64,000 bases of DNA, from NCBI RefSeq assembly GCF_029267015.1, contig NZ_JARIEA010000044.1, forward strand, positions 1-64,000, given 5' to 3'. A program made the translations under genes and the position numbers. The notes below the pieces were generated by a model. That model saw only the letters and a program-made list of their open reading frames with translations. It was not told the DNA's origin and made no database searches. This document shows positions 1 through 9,845 of the stretch, piece by piece; position 1 is the stretch's first letter, and each line of letters begins with the position of its first letter. This DNA comes from Sporosarcina ureae (GTDB taxonomy: Bacteria > Bacillota > Bacilli > Bacillales_A > Planococcaceae).

Positions 1-572
1 CTCAACATGTCTGTAAGTATATTTTCGAGGAAGTATTCAACACAATGCATATCTTGAAAATGCAAAATGGTTGTGAGTGCTTCTTCGTAGATCTCTAAAA
101 ATAAAGGTTCGGGATTATTCTTTTGGATCTCTCCAAATGATTCATATAGTAAATCCACTTTATCCGCAACTGATAAAATTCGGCCTTCTAACGTATCATC
201 TTTACCCTCTTTAAATCGTTCTAGATAAATACTCTGAAACTCTGCCGGAATTTCTTTTTCCACAAAGTTTTTCGTCATCTCCTCTTCTACTTCACTGAAT
301 AATTTCTTCAACTCTTTCGATGCATATTTTACAGGTGTTTTAATATCACCAGTGAAAAGTTCCGCATAATCATGATTCAAAGCTTTCTCATATAAAAGCT
401 TCCAATCTATTTTGTTGCCGAATTTCTCTTCTACCGTCCCAAGAAATTGAGCAATTTTTGTTACTTTAAATGAATGGCTGGCAACTGAATGTTTTTGATA
501 TTTAAATTTCCCCGGACATCTAATAATCTGTTCTAAATCTGATAAACTTTTAAAGTATTGATGTACCCCCAT
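1..572 (-). CDS. HD-domain phosphohydrolase, YfbR-like (partial, runs off the window start)
   Basis: The reading frame is open from an ATG at 572 to the first base, so about 190 N-terminal residues are visible and the C-terminus is missing. It has the metal-binding layout of HD phosphohydrolases: a histidine near residue 33, the His-Asp pair near 67-68 (context NHDYAE) and a later aspartate in a SVADKVDLL-type helix. This pattern is typical of YfbR-like 5'-deoxynucleotidases that remove phosphate from dNMPs in the cytoplasm; the exact substrate is inference. The start is supported by a GGAGATGAGG-type ribosome site just upstream. The gene is monocistronic on the visible side, with a gene-poor stretch above it. 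Confidence 0.75.
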   Translation of the reverse strand, partial: MGVHQYFKSLSDLEQIIRCPGKFKYQKHSVASHSFKVTKIAQFLGTVEEKFGNKIDWKLLYEKALNHDYAELFTGDIKTPVKYASKELKKLFSEVEEEMTKNFVEKEIPAEFQSIYLERFKEGKDDTLEGRILSVADKVDLLYESFGEIQKNNPEPLFLEIYEEALTTILHFQDMHCVEYFLENILTDML

Positions 573-1029
573 TGTCCTCATCTCCTAACGAGTTTCTGTT
601 AGTAATTAAATACTACAAAATAGTTCTATTGGTAAATTCATACTGTTTCTGTATACTCTTTAACTCTAGTCTTTAATATTATTCCCTATCCCCAATGAAG
701 TATGCTAATAATCACGTATTTGCACAATGGAGTTACAGAACTCTTATCATTTGTTCTGCATACATATTTCGAAACGAGGATACTCTCTGCCCGCTATATA
801 GAGTCCAAATGCGAAAAGGATAGAAGGTGTGGAAATGTTTTTTCCACACGATTAGATCTTTATTCTTATTATTAAAGTTATTTAAAGTTCTTTGGTTATT
901 GGTATGCCCCAAACTGACAGATGCATTTGTGCAATACCGACACATGAAGTAGCTCCAAACCGACAGATGGCTTGCTTACATTCCACATACAACGGCCGAC
1001 TGATTATTTTATAAAAATATCAAATGAAA
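573..1029. other. Gene-free AT-rich stretch with a small hairpin and a short direct repeat
   Basis: No reading frame here has a convincing ribosome site or family match. It holds a 9-bp inverted repeat (827-835 with 841-849) without a U-tract, and two near-identical 15-mers (about 909-923 and 957-971, core GACAGATG) 48 bp apart. It also contains the upstream region of the HD-domain gene. Confidence 0.5.
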
Positions 1030-1057
1030 AAGAACGCCCGTGGAAAATGGCGTTCTT
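1028..1057 (-). terminator. Rho-independent terminator of the 73-residue gene
   Basis: A 9-bp perfect stem (AAGAACGCC with GGCGTTCTT, 1030-1057) is followed on the minus strand by a run of Ts. It sits 20 bp past the stop codon at 1077. Confidence 0.8.
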
Positions 1058-1076
1058 AATTTGTATAAAAATGTTA

Positions 1077-1298
1077 TTACACCGTTTGTGCTTCGTCTTC
1101 TGTAACTGAAACATATAATACGTCTCTGTAATAGAAACAATATAATGTTCCTTTACTATCTGTAAAAACGATATCGTTACTTCTAGAATTTGTAGCTATG
1201 CTTAAAGCATCTTCTTTATCTATCGCTTCTACTATTCTTAAAATATTTCCAGCGTTAGCAAAGTGATAATGTACTCTGTACTTTTTCAAAATTTTCAC
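1077..1298 (-). CDS. Small hypothetical protein, about 70 residues
   Basis: Family not recognised. The protein is basic at its N-terminus (KILKKYRVHYHF), then has an alternating polar/hydrophobic pattern that suggests a small alpha/beta domain, and it lacks a signal peptide or membrane segment. Two starts are possible: GTG at 1298, only 3 bp after a GAGG motif, or an in-frame TTG three codons later, with a more usual distance of about 12 bp. A good terminator follows, which supports a real transcription unit. The neighbour upstream is the divergently placed coiled-coil gene. Confidence 0.5.
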   Translation of the reverse strand: MKILKKYRVHYHFANAGNILRIVEAIDKEDALSIATNSRSNDIVFTDSKGTLYCFYYRDVLYVSVTEDEAQTV

Positions 1299-1395
1299 TT
1301 CCCTCTAAATCTTATTATTCGACATAAAGATAGAAAACCCTTTTATTCATTCGATTAAATTCCAATTAAGCTATACTAATTACGAATGTATGTTC

Positions 1396-1424
1396 TTTAC
1401 AAATTAATTGAAACATGATAAGAT
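1396..1424 (+). promoter_or_regulatory. Candidate sigma-A promoter of the coiled-coil gene
   Basis: TTTACA (1396-1401) and TAAGAT (1419-1424) are separated by 17 bp and lie about 90 bp before the start codon. Confidence 0.4.
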
Positions 1425-1510
1425 AAAAAAAACAAACATAGAGTATGTAAATCTCAAGTAGACGTCTATTATAAAAAAACACAAATAAAAAAATTAAAAG
1501 GAGGATTTCT

Positions 1511-1927
1511 ATGACAGATCGAGAACTTCTTGAACTTTTGGTTGATAAAGTAACAAACATTGAACATGACTTTTTCGGTTTTAAGACTGATGTCTCTTCG
1601 CTGAAGACTGATGTCTCTTCGCTAAAGACTGACGTCTCTTCGCTGAAGACCGATGTCTCTTCGCTAAAGACTGACGTCTCTTCGCTGAAGACCGATGTCT
1701 CTACACTAAAAAAGGATGTTTCATCTATTAAAGAAGAGCAGATCTTTATGAAACAGGCTATATTTGAACTGGATGCGCGCTCCATCGCTACTGATCATAA
1801 AATTGATGCTTTAACTGAACAAGTCTCATCTAATACAACAAAGTTAGATGACCTACGCACTGCTCAACGCCTCGTAAGCGATCACGACACCGACATTCGT
1901 ATGATCAAAAAAATGTTAACACAATAA
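1511..1927 (+). CDS. Coiled-coil protein with heptad repeats
   Basis: The 138-residue protein has a short N-terminal helix (MTDRELLELLVDKVTNIE), then about six near-identical heptads of the form KTDVSSL (residues 25-66), and a helical tail. Val and Leu sit at the a and d positions, so a parallel coiled coil is the natural reading. There is no signal peptide, membrane segment or catalytic motif. The start is well supported by AAAGGAGG 8 bp before the ATG. The heptads are encoded by a 21-bp tandem array, so length could vary between strains by whole heptads without breaking the frame. Short coiled-coil proteins of this kind can be scaffolds or phage-related, but no neighbour here suggests a partner, and the function is unknown. 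Confidence 0.7.
   Translation: MTDRELLELLVDKVTNIEHDFFGFKTDVSSLKTDVSSLKTDVSSLKTDVSSLKTDVSSLKTDVSTLKKDVSSIKEEQIFMKQAIFELDARSIATDHKIDALTEQVSSNTTKLDDLRTAQRLVSDHDTDIRMIKKMLTQ
1583..1708 (+). repeat. 21-bp in-frame tandem repeat (six units plus a decayed seventh)
   Basis: Six units start at 1583, 1604, 1625, 1646, 1667 and 1688; a diverged unit follows to 1729. Units 3-6 alternate between two versions (ACTGACG and ACCGATG types), giving a 42-bp higher-order repeat, as expected from recent duplication of a two-unit block. Confidence 0.95.
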
Positions 1928-1941
1928 ATACAGTGTTCTTG

Positions 1942-2010
1942 AGTACCTATGTATTAAATTTCTTTGTTCGCTTATGCTAACCTAGCTATTTATTATATAG
2001 GTACTTTTTA
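1942..2010 (+). terminator. Probable terminator of the coiled-coil gene
   Basis: A 12-bp stem (1942-1953 with 1994-2005, one G-U) encloses a 40-nt loop and is followed by TTTTTA. The long loop makes this weaker than a typical terminator. Confidence 0.45.
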
Positions 2011-2043
2011 TATGTCCAATCAGTTATAATCTTCATTTCACGC

Positions 2044-2069
2044 AAAAAAGACACCTCCGAAGAGATGCC
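2044..2069 (-). terminator. Terminator of the tyrS unit
   Basis: An 8-bp stem (2050-2057 with 2062-2069, two wobble pairs) is closed by a TTCG tetraloop in the minus orientation and followed by six Ts. Confidence 0.9.
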
Positions 2070-2080
2070 CCAAAATCTAC

Positions 2081-2425
2081 TTATTTTCGTAACTTATCGT
2101 AAATCCGATCCATAATACTTACCATGAACACTTCATGTTTTTTTAACGCGGCTGATGCAGCTTCCACGATATTTTCAGACCGCATAGCCGTTGCTTGTTT
2201 GTTCGCTACGTTCCACAGTTTGAACGCTTCGATTAATTCTTGATGCTCACCAGTAAAAATGTCAGGTGGCGTTTCTTCTTTAATGGCTGCCTCCACATTA
2301 GTGAATAGCTTAGTCGCCCTTTTGACACCTTCTGGACTTTGTTCCTCAATGGCATCTATCATTTCATTAATCGCGTCGCCAATTGAACCTAACGTCATAG
2401 CGTACATCATATATTCTTTTTTCAA
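2081..2425 (-). CDS. Hypothetical helical protein downstream of tyrS
   Basis: Family not recognised. The 114-residue product reads as all-helical and acidic (for example NEMIDAIEEQSPEGVKRATKLF), without signal peptide or membrane segments, so it is probably cytoplasmic. It starts 15 bp after the tyrS stop and shares its terminator, so the two are probably co-transcribed under the tyrosine T-box. The start appears to be a TTG at 2425 with GGGG 8 bp before it. Being on the tyrS mRNA suggests a growth-related role, but nothing in the sequence tells what it is. Confidence 0.65.
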   Translation of the reverse strand: MKKEYMMYAMTLGSIGDAINEMIDAIEEQSPEGVKRATKLFTNVEAAIKEETPPDIFTGEHQELIEAFKLWNVANKQATAMRSENIVEAASAALKKHEVFMVSIMDRIYDKLRK

Positions 2426-2440
2426 TTCGTTATCCCCTAA

Positions 2441-3978
<1,538 letters not shown>

Positions 3979-3984
3979 TGTTCA

Positions 3985-4012
3985 ATTTTACCCATCTTCC
4001 ATTGAAAGTCAA
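3985..4012 (-). promoter_or_regulatory. tyrS promoter
   Basis: On the minus strand TTGACT (4007-4012) and TAAAAT (3985-3990) are separated by 16 bp and lie just upstream of the T-box leader. Confidence 0.65.
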
Positions 4013-4041
4013 CATTTATTGCATAACTTCTGTTTAATCTA

Positions 4042-4050
4042 TGATATAAT
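4042..4050 (+). promoter_or_regulatory. Extended -10 of the penicillin-binding protein gene
   Basis: TGATATAAT fits an extended -10 element 27 bp before the TTG start. No good -35 is seen at 17 bp. Confidence 0.5.
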
Positions 4051-4076
4051 GAGTAAGATTTTGGGGGGAGAAAACT

Positions 4077-7019
4077 TTGAATAACGAAAAGAATAATAGA
4101 ATTAAGCAACTTGAAGATAAGTTTGAACAAGCGAAAAAAGAGCCTTGGGCCAAAAAACTTCGCATCGGTACCGGCGTACTTTGGAACTTGTTTATTTTAC
4201 TCATTATCTTCGCCGTGATCGGTGCTGTATTTGCAGGTTCTGTTGGAGCTGGATATTTTGCTTCTCTAGTCGCAAAAGAGCCCTTACGTTCAAAAGAAGA
4301 ACTTCGCGACCAAGTGTTTAATTATGAAGAAACATCTGAAATGTTCTTTGCGAACAATATTTATCTAGGTAAGATCAACTCGGACATTGAGCGACGTCAA
4401 ATCACACTGGATAAAGTGAATCAATATGCATTGGACGCAGTTCTTGCCACTGAGGATGAATACTTCGAAGAGCACAAAGGCATTGTACCAAAAGCGATTT
4501 TCCGAGGAGTCTTCCAAGACGTTACGAACTCGGACAGTCAAACAGGTGGATCGACATTAACTCAACAGTTAGTGAAAAATCAGATTCTGACAAATGAAGT
4601 TTCCTATGAACGTAAAGCCAAAGAAATCTTGCTGGCTATGCGCTTGGAACACTTCATGACGAAAGATGAGATACTCGAAGCCTACTTGAACATCATTCCT
4701 TATGGTCGTGATGTGACAGGACAGAATATCGCGGGAATTGAAACGGCAGCACGAGGAATCTTCGGAATTAAAGCAGCTGATCTAAGTTTACCACAAGCTG
4801 CATATATCGCAGGAATTCCGCAGGCACCTTATACGTACACACCGTTTTATAGTAAGAATCAAGGAATTAAGGAACGCGAAAAGCTGATGTACGGAGTAAA
4901 CCGTATGAAGACCGTGCTATTCCGAATGCGTGATGCAGGTTATATTACGGACGCAGAATGGAAAGAAGCAAAGGCTTACGATGTGACAAAAGATTTCAGA
5001 CAGCCGTCACGACGTGCTACTGAACGATATCCTTATGTCACACAAGAAATTCAAAATCGTACAATCGAAATTTTAGCGGAAGTACTAGCCGAAAAAGATG
5101 GTATCGATAAAGAACGTTTCGATGAAGATTCCAAGATTAAAGAAAAATACGAAATCATGGCAGACCGTTCTATGCGAACAGACGGCTATCGAATCTTCTC
5201 GACGATCAATAAAGATTTGTATGACAAAATGAATGAAGTGGCTGATAACTTCCAGTACTACGGATTTACGTATACTTCAGAATCAGTAGATGAAGAATCA
5301 GGTAAAACGATTACTACAGAAAATCCTGTTCAAGTCGGTGCTACGATGCTCGAGAACCATACAGGAAAAGTACTTTCTTTCGTTGGTGGGCGCGATTATG
5401 AACTTGAAGCATTGAATCACTCTACACAAGCTTTTCGACAAAATGGTTCTTCTATTAAGCCATTACTTGTTTACGCCCCAGCTATTGAATACGGCGTAAT
5501 CGGCGCGGGAAGTCCCCTAGTCGATGTGAAATATAATTGGTCTGGTTGGAAACCTGGAAACTATTTTGACCGTGAGCTTGGTGTGCTATCTGCTAGAGAG
5601 TCTTTGGCACGTTCACAAAACTTATCAACAGGTCGATTATATAACCAAATCTTTGACCGTAAGCCAATTGATTTCCTTAAGAAAATGAATTTCTCAAAGG
5701 TTACGGATGATGATGCTCAAATCCCTGCCGCTTCACTTGGCGGATTGAAGCACGGAGTAACAGTAGAAGAGAATACGAACGCCTTCGCTACATTTGCGAA
5801 TGGTGGGCAATTTATTGAATCGTATATGATTGAACGGATTGAAGATATGAAAGGCAATATCGTATTTGAACATAAAGCGGAACCCGTAGAAGTGTTCAGT
5901 CCAGAAACTTCTTATATCATCACCGATATGATGCGTGATGTATTAAAAGGCAACGGTACAGCTGCGAGATTACCTGGGTTGATGAATTTCCGTCCCGATC
6001 TAGCTGCTAAAACGGGTACATCCCAGCATTATGGTGATGCTTGGTTAGTCGGTTATAATCCGAATATATCGCTAGGTGTTTGGATGGGTTATAAAAACCA
6101 AAATACACCATTGTATAATGGTTACAACAGTGGTCAAATGCATCCATCAGAACGGACAGCAAGATTGTACGGTCAATTGATGAATACAGCAAACACTGTA
6201 ATTCCTGAAACCATCAAAGCCAGAGATACATTTAAGCGTCCTGCCGGGGTTGTTACACGTTCATTCTGCGGCATTTCAGGTCTAGCACCTTCAGCAGCTT
6301 GTTCAGCAGCAGGACTTGTTCGATCAGATCTATTTAATTCGAAAAAAATGGTTCCAACAAAAGCAGATGATAGTATTGTTTCTTCTGCAGCAGTTCGAGT
6401 AAACGGTAAAGTATATCAGGCGTTACCTTCTACACCACGTGAATTTGTCACATCTGGTGGAATCGGCGTAACTACTGAATATGGCAAGCGCATGCTTGGA
6501 CGTTTAGGCGGAGATGCATCTAAATTATTGGCTGGTCGTGGTGCTTATTCAAGCAGTGTAGCAGGATCTACCTTCCCTGCAGACAATGTACCGCCAGCAC
6601 CAGTATCAGCCGGACAGAATGGTTCCGTTCTAACATGGACTGGTTCTTCATCAAATGATGTCATTGGTTATTACATCTATCAGAATGGTGTCAGAATCGG
6701 TACGGTTCATGACGGAGCATCCAGATCGTATAAAGTCGGGTATGGTTCGTACTATGTGCGCGCAGTAGACATTACTGGCCTGTTATCAGGTCCTTCCAAT
6801 ACAATCACAAATGCCGCACCTGCACCGAAAGCTCAGCCAAAACCTGAGACGAATAGTGATACAAAGCCAGGAACGTCGACTCCAGAAACAAAGCCGGATA
6901 CCGGTTCTGAAGCGAAACCCGAAACGAAACCTGAAGCTACGCCAGAACCAAAACCAGAAACGAAGCCAGAAGCTACACCGGAACCTAAACCGGATGCAAC
7001 TCCTGCAGAAAAAGAATAA
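4077..7019 (+). CDS. Class A penicillin-binding protein (PBP1A-type), bifunctional
   Basis: This membrane-anchored enzyme polymerises glycan strands and cross-links peptides outside the membrane. A cytoplasmic tail and one membrane segment (about 31-62) lead into a GT51 transglycosylase domain with the catalytic Glu region (EDEYFEEHKGI, about 126) and GGSTLTQQ (157-164). The transpeptidase domain shows SxxK (catalytic Ser about 458, NGSSIKP), SxN (ARSQN) and KTGT (about 645). A fibronectin III-like domain follows (about 840-910), then a Pro/Glu/Lys/Thr-rich tail with two 12-residue repeats. The start is TTG at 4077 with a GGGGGGAG site 6 bp upstream. The gene occupies the place that acsA has between tyrS and acuA in B. 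subtilis. A strong terminator follows. Confidence 0.95.
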   Translation: MNNEKNNRIKQLEDKFEQAKKEPWAKKLRIGTGVLWNLFILLIIFAVIGAVFAGSVGAGYFASLVAKEPLRSKEELRDQVFNYEETSEMFFANNIYLGKINSDIERRQITLDKVNQYALDAVLATEDEYFEEHKGIVPKAIFRGVFQDVTNSDSQTGGSTLTQQLVKNQILTNEVSYERKAKEILLAMRLEHFMTKDEILEAYLNIIPYGRDVTGQNIAGIETAARGIFGIKAADLSLPQAAYIAGIPQAPYTYTPFYSKNQGIKEREKLMYGVNRMKTVLFRMRDAGYITDAEWKEAKAYDVTKDFRQPSRRATERYPYVTQEIQNRTIEILAEVLAEKDGIDKERFDEDSKIKEKYEIMADRSMRTDGYRIFSTINKDLYDKMNEVADNFQYYGFTYTSESVDEESGKTITTENPVQVGATMLENHTGKVLSFVGGRDYELEALNHSTQAFRQNGSSIKPLLVYAPAIEYGVIGAGSPLVDVKYNWSGWKPGNYFDRELGVLSARESLARSQNLSTGRLYNQIFDRKPIDFLKKMNFSKVTDDDAQIPAASLGGLKHGVTVEENTNAFATFANGGQFIESYMIERIEDMKGNIVFEHKAEPVEVFSPETSYIITDMMRDVLKGNGTAARLPGLMNFRPDLAAKTGTSQHYGDAWLVGYNPNISLGVWMGYKNQNTPLYNGYNSGQMHPSERTARLYGQLMNTANTVIPETIKARDTFKRPAGVVTRSFCGISGLAPSAACSAAGLVRSDLFNSKKMVPTKADDSIVSSAAVRVNGKVYQALPSTPREFVTSGGIGVTTEYGKRMLGRLGGDASKLLAGRGAYSSSVAGSTFPADNVPPAPVSAGQNGSVLTWTGSSSNDVIGYYIYQNGVRIGTVHDGASRSYKVGYGSYYVRAVDITGLLSGPSNTITNAAPAPKAQPKPETNSDTKPGTSTPETKPDTGSEAKPETKPEATPEPKPETKPEATPEPKPDATPAEKE
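6927..6998 (+). repeat. 36-bp direct repeat encoding the Pro/Glu tail of the PBP
   Basis: Two imperfect 36-bp units (6927-6962 and 6963-6998) encode KPEATPEPKPET-type 12-residue units in frame. Confidence 0.8.
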
Positions 7020-7025
7020 CGGATC

Positions 7026-7062
7026 AACCGGAATACAATCGTATATTGTATTCCGGTTTTTT
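7026..7062 (+). terminator. Terminator of the PBP gene
   Basis: A perfect 14-bp stem (7026-7039 with 7045-7058) has a 5-nt loop and six Ts. Confidence 0.95.
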
Positions 7063-7285
7063 CATGAAGCGCTTCTGTACATGCATTTTACTACCTATTC
7101 CAAAACCTATGCCCCCGCCCTTGCATCCACACGTCAAATTTAATACCGATAATTCAGTTATTTTATGATAATAATATACTTTTACTATCTATAAATTGTA
7201 TACTGAATAGAGAGCTACACTAACCGTACCTACAGCGATTATTTATATGTATAAAGGGTAGAATTATTAGGAAGGGGTGAACTGC

Positions 7286-7918
7286 TTGGAACATATAAAA
7301 ACCTACTTTTCCAGAACGTTTCCGCATGAAGAAGGTGAGCTTGTCATTGAAGGTCCTGTTTCATCCGAGCAATTGGCATCGTTTGACTTTCATGAAGGAC
7401 TAAAAGCTTTCCGTCCACCAAAACAACAACAAGAGGCATTAGTGAAGATTGCCGCATTCCCTGAAGGACGTATTAATATAGCGAGAATTGAAAATATGAT
7501 TATCGGATATGTGACGTACTTGTATCCTGATCCACTTGAACGTTGGTATGAAGCAGACTTAGATAACTTAATAGAGCTAGGCGCCATCGAAGTAGTTGCA
7601 GCGTATCGCGGTGCACGTATCGGTAAGTCTTTACTAGAATTATCGATGCTTGATGACGCAATGGAAGATTATATCATCATTACGACAGAATATTATTGGC
7701 ACTGGGATTTAAAAGGCACAGGGTTAACAGTATGGGATTATCGTAAAATGATGGAGAAAATGATGCGTGCAGGTGGAATGGAATTTTTCTCTACAGATGA
7801 TCCCGAAGTATGCTCCCACCCTGCCAATGCATTAATGGCAAGGATCGGAAAACGAGTCGATCAAGAATCCATCCAACAATTTGATCGTGTACGTTTCAAA
7901 AATCGCGTTAATTACTGA
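7286..7918 (+). CDS. acuA: AcuA, GNAT protein acetyltransferase acting on acetyl-CoA synthetase
   Basis: In B. subtilis AcuA acetylates the active-site lysine of acetyl-CoA synthetase (AcsA) and switches it off. The 210-residue protein keeps the AcuA signature along its whole length (YLYPDPLERWYE, the acetyl-CoA loop region YRGARIGKSLLE, TTEYYWHWDLKG, SHPANALMARIGKRV). I set the start at TTG 7286 (product begins MEHIKTY, as in B. subtilis AcuA), because GGAAGGGG is 6-8 bp away; an in-frame GTG at 7277 touches that site. It is the first gene of acuABC with a 15-bp gap to acuB. Its usual neighbour acsA is not in the upstream space. Confidence 0.95.
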   Translation: MEHIKTYFSRTFPHEEGELVIEGPVSSEQLASFDFHEGLKAFRPPKQQQEALVKIAAFPEGRINIARIENMIIGYVTYLYPDPLERWYEADLDNLIELGAIEVVAAYRGARIGKSLLELSMLDDAMEDYIIITTEYYWHWDLKGTGLTVWDYRKMMEKMMRAGGMEFFSTDDPEVCSHPANALMARIGKRVDQESIQQFDRVRFKNRVNY

Positions 7919-7933
7919 AAGTGAGGAATGGTC

Positions 7934-8578
7934 ATGCTCGTACAAGATATTATGAAAACAGACGTGATTACACTTAATTCCACGCATACGATTGCAGATG
8001 CGGTACAACTAATGAAAGAAAAGCGAATTCGGCATATTCCCATTGTAGAAGATGGGCGCGTACAAGGTTTGGTGACAGACCGCGACGTGAAAGAAGCGTC
8101 TCCTTCAAGTATTTCTGAGAGACTGGAGCCTTCTCTTTATGAAACAACACTCGATAAAATTATGAAAACCGACTTATTGATCGGACATCCACGGGACTTC
8201 GTAGAAGAAGCTGCATTGATGTTCTACACGTACGAAATTGGGTGTCTACCTATCGTTTCCAATTATCAACTCGTCGGAATTTTAACTAAGACGGACTTAT
8301 TGTATAACTATATTGAACTGACGGGTGCCAATCAGCCAAGTTCTCATATTCAAATTCGTGTACCGAACACCCCTGGCATTCTGTATGAAGTGTCAAAAGT
8401 ATTCCATGACCACAATACGAACGTGCTCAGTGTACTCGTCTATCCTTATCAAGATGACGAACAGCATAAGATTCTAGCCATCCGGATTAAACGAATGAAT
8501 CCGCTCCCCATCATCGAAGGGTTAAAAAAACAAGGGTTTGAAGTCCTTTGGCCAAGCGAACCGGAGATGGGCGTATGA
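7934..8578 (+). CDS. acuB: AcuB, CBS-ACT domain protein
   Basis: The product has a pair of CBS domains (about residues 5-140; two VxxIMKTD segments and the IRHIPIVEDGRVQGLVTDRD pattern) followed by an ACT-like domain (RVPNTPGILYEVSKVF). Such proteins sense adenine nucleotides or small ligands; AcuB is part of the acetoin/acetate utilisation operon, but its exact biochemical role is not established. The start is ATG 7934 with GAGG 7 bp upstream; an ATG two codons earlier is too close. The stop overlaps the acuC start (ATGA), a sign of translational coupling. Confidence 0.92.
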   Translation: MLVQDIMKTDVITLNSTHTIADAVQLMKEKRIRHIPIVEDGRVQGLVTDRDVKEASPSSISERLEPSLYETTLDKIMKTDLLIGHPRDFVEEAALMFYTYEIGCLPIVSNYQLVGILTKTDLLYNYIELTGANQPSSHIQIRVPNTPGILYEVSKVFHDHNTNVLSVLVYPYQDDEQHKILAIRIKRMNPLPIIEGLKKQGFEVLWPSEPEMGV

Positions 8579-9729
8579 CAAGACAAGCGAGCTTTATCTT
8601 TTCAACCGACCAACTAAACTATGAATTTTCCGATACGCACCCTTTCAATCAAAAAAGAATCGTATTGACCAAGAGTTTACTAGACGAAATGAATACAATT
8701 GAACCAGATGAAATCGTCATTCCACGTACAGCAACAGATGAGGAACTGCTTCTAGCTCACGACGCAAAATATATTGAAATCGTAAAAAAAGCGAGTAAAG
8801 GTGAAGTGAGTGAAAATATTGGCAGTATCTATGGAATCGGTACAGAAGATACCCCCTTCTTCCATGGCATGCATGACGCCAGTGCATTGCTTGTAGGCGG
8901 TACGCTTACTGCGATTGAAGAAGTAATGGAAGGTCGTTCAAGATACGCGTTGAATCTCGGTGGTGGCTTGCATCACGGTTTCCAAGGTAAAGCATCTGGA
9001 TTTTGTATTTACAACGATAGTTCAGTAGCTATTAAATACTTACAACAAAAGTACGGGGCGCGTGTACTGTATGTAGATACAGATGCCCACCATGGTGACG
9101 GAGTGCAATGGACGTTTTACGATGATCCAAACGTCTGCACATTTTCCATCCATGAAACAGGTCGCTATTTATTCCCTGGGACAGGCAATGTGACAGAGCG
9201 AGGAAATGGTGCAGGTTATGGCGCTTCATTCAATTTCCCTATCGACGCATTCACAGAAGACGAATCATTCCTGCACATCTATAAAACGGCTCTACGTGAA
9301 GTCGCAGCGCACTTTAAACCAGACGTTATCCTTACACAAAATGGAGCCGATGCACACTACTTTGATCCATTGACACATTTATATAGCACAATGAAAATCT
9401 ACGAAGAGATTCCGAAACTAGCAAAGGAAATTGCTGAAGAATACTGTGACGGCAAATGGATCGCAATTGGTGGCGGTGGATACGATATCTGGCGTGTAGT
9501 ACCTCGCGCATGGTCACATCTGTGGCTCACGATGAAAGACATCCCAACACCTACTGGGCGACTACCTGAAGCCTGGCTGAGCAAATGGCAACCTGAATCC
9601 CCCGTTCCTCTTATCGAGACTTGGGAAGACCCTGATGACTTATACGAAGCAGTCCCTCGAAAAAATGACATCAACGAAAAAAACGAGCAAATGCTAACAA
9701 GAGCACTGCACGTCATAAGAAAGTCATAA
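8575..9729 (+). CDS. acuC: AcuC, class I histone-deacetylase-like protein deacetylase
   Basis: AcuC removes the acetyl group that AcuA puts on acetyl-CoA synthetase and so reactivates it. The arginase/deacetylase fold is clear: GGGLHHGF with the paired active-site histidines, YVDTDAHHGDGVQ with the zinc-binding Asp and His, NGADAHYFDPL, and the C-terminal GGGGYDIWRVVPRAW. At 384 residues it is full length. The start ATG at 8575 overlaps the acuB stop by 4 nt. A bidirectional terminator separates it from ccpA. In B. subtilis motP/motS lie between acuC and ccpA; they are absent here. Confidence 0.96.
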   Translation: MTRQASFIFSTDQLNYEFSDTHPFNQKRIVLTKSLLDEMNTIEPDEIVIPRTATDEELLLAHDAKYIEIVKKASKGEVSENIGSIYGIGTEDTPFFHGMHDASALLVGGTLTAIEEVMEGRSRYALNLGGGLHHGFQGKASGFCIYNDSSVAIKYLQQKYGARVLYVDTDAHHGDGVQWTFYDDPNVCTFSIHETGRYLFPGTGNVTERGNGAGYGASFNFPIDAFTEDESFLHIYKTALREVAAHFKPDVILTQNGADAHYFDPLTHLYSTMKIYEEIPKLAKEIAEEYCDGKWIAIGGGGYDIWRVVPRAWSHLWLTMKDIPTPTGRLPEAWLSKWQPESPVPLIETWEDPDDLYEAVPRKNDINEKNEQMLTRALHVIRKS

Positions 9730-9731
9730 TA

Positions 9732-9764
9732 AAAAGCAACTTATCGCAAAGATAAGTTGCTTTT
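9732..9764. terminator. Bidirectional terminator between acuC and ccpA
   Basis: A perfect 10-bp stem (9736-9745 with 9751-9760) is flanked by A4 and T4, so it can serve both converging genes. Confidence 0.92.
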
Positions 9765-9845
9765 GCATTTCCTATTCTCACAGAAAATATATTAAGTGTA
9801 TAAAATCAGAACAACATATCCGTTTTTCAACAGCGTTATTCTATT

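Noticed and set aside
733-945. Minus-strand open frame of 70 codons in the gene-free stretch
   Set aside because: No ribosome site, no recognisable family, composition like random AT-rich DNA, and it spans a hairpin.
1366-1785. Long open frame opposite the coiled-coil gene with repeated ETSVFSE units
   Set aside because: It is the mirror of the 21-bp repeat; no ribosome site, and the plus-strand gene has a strong one.
6833-7027. Minus-strand frame rich in Gly, Ser and Val opposite the PBP tail
   Set aside because: Antisense of a Pro/Glu repeat; no ribosome site.
7064-7077. GAAGCGCTTC palindrome before acuA as a cre site
   Set aside because: It lacks one A/T pair on each side of the centre compared with the cre consensus and lies directly behind the PBP terminator.
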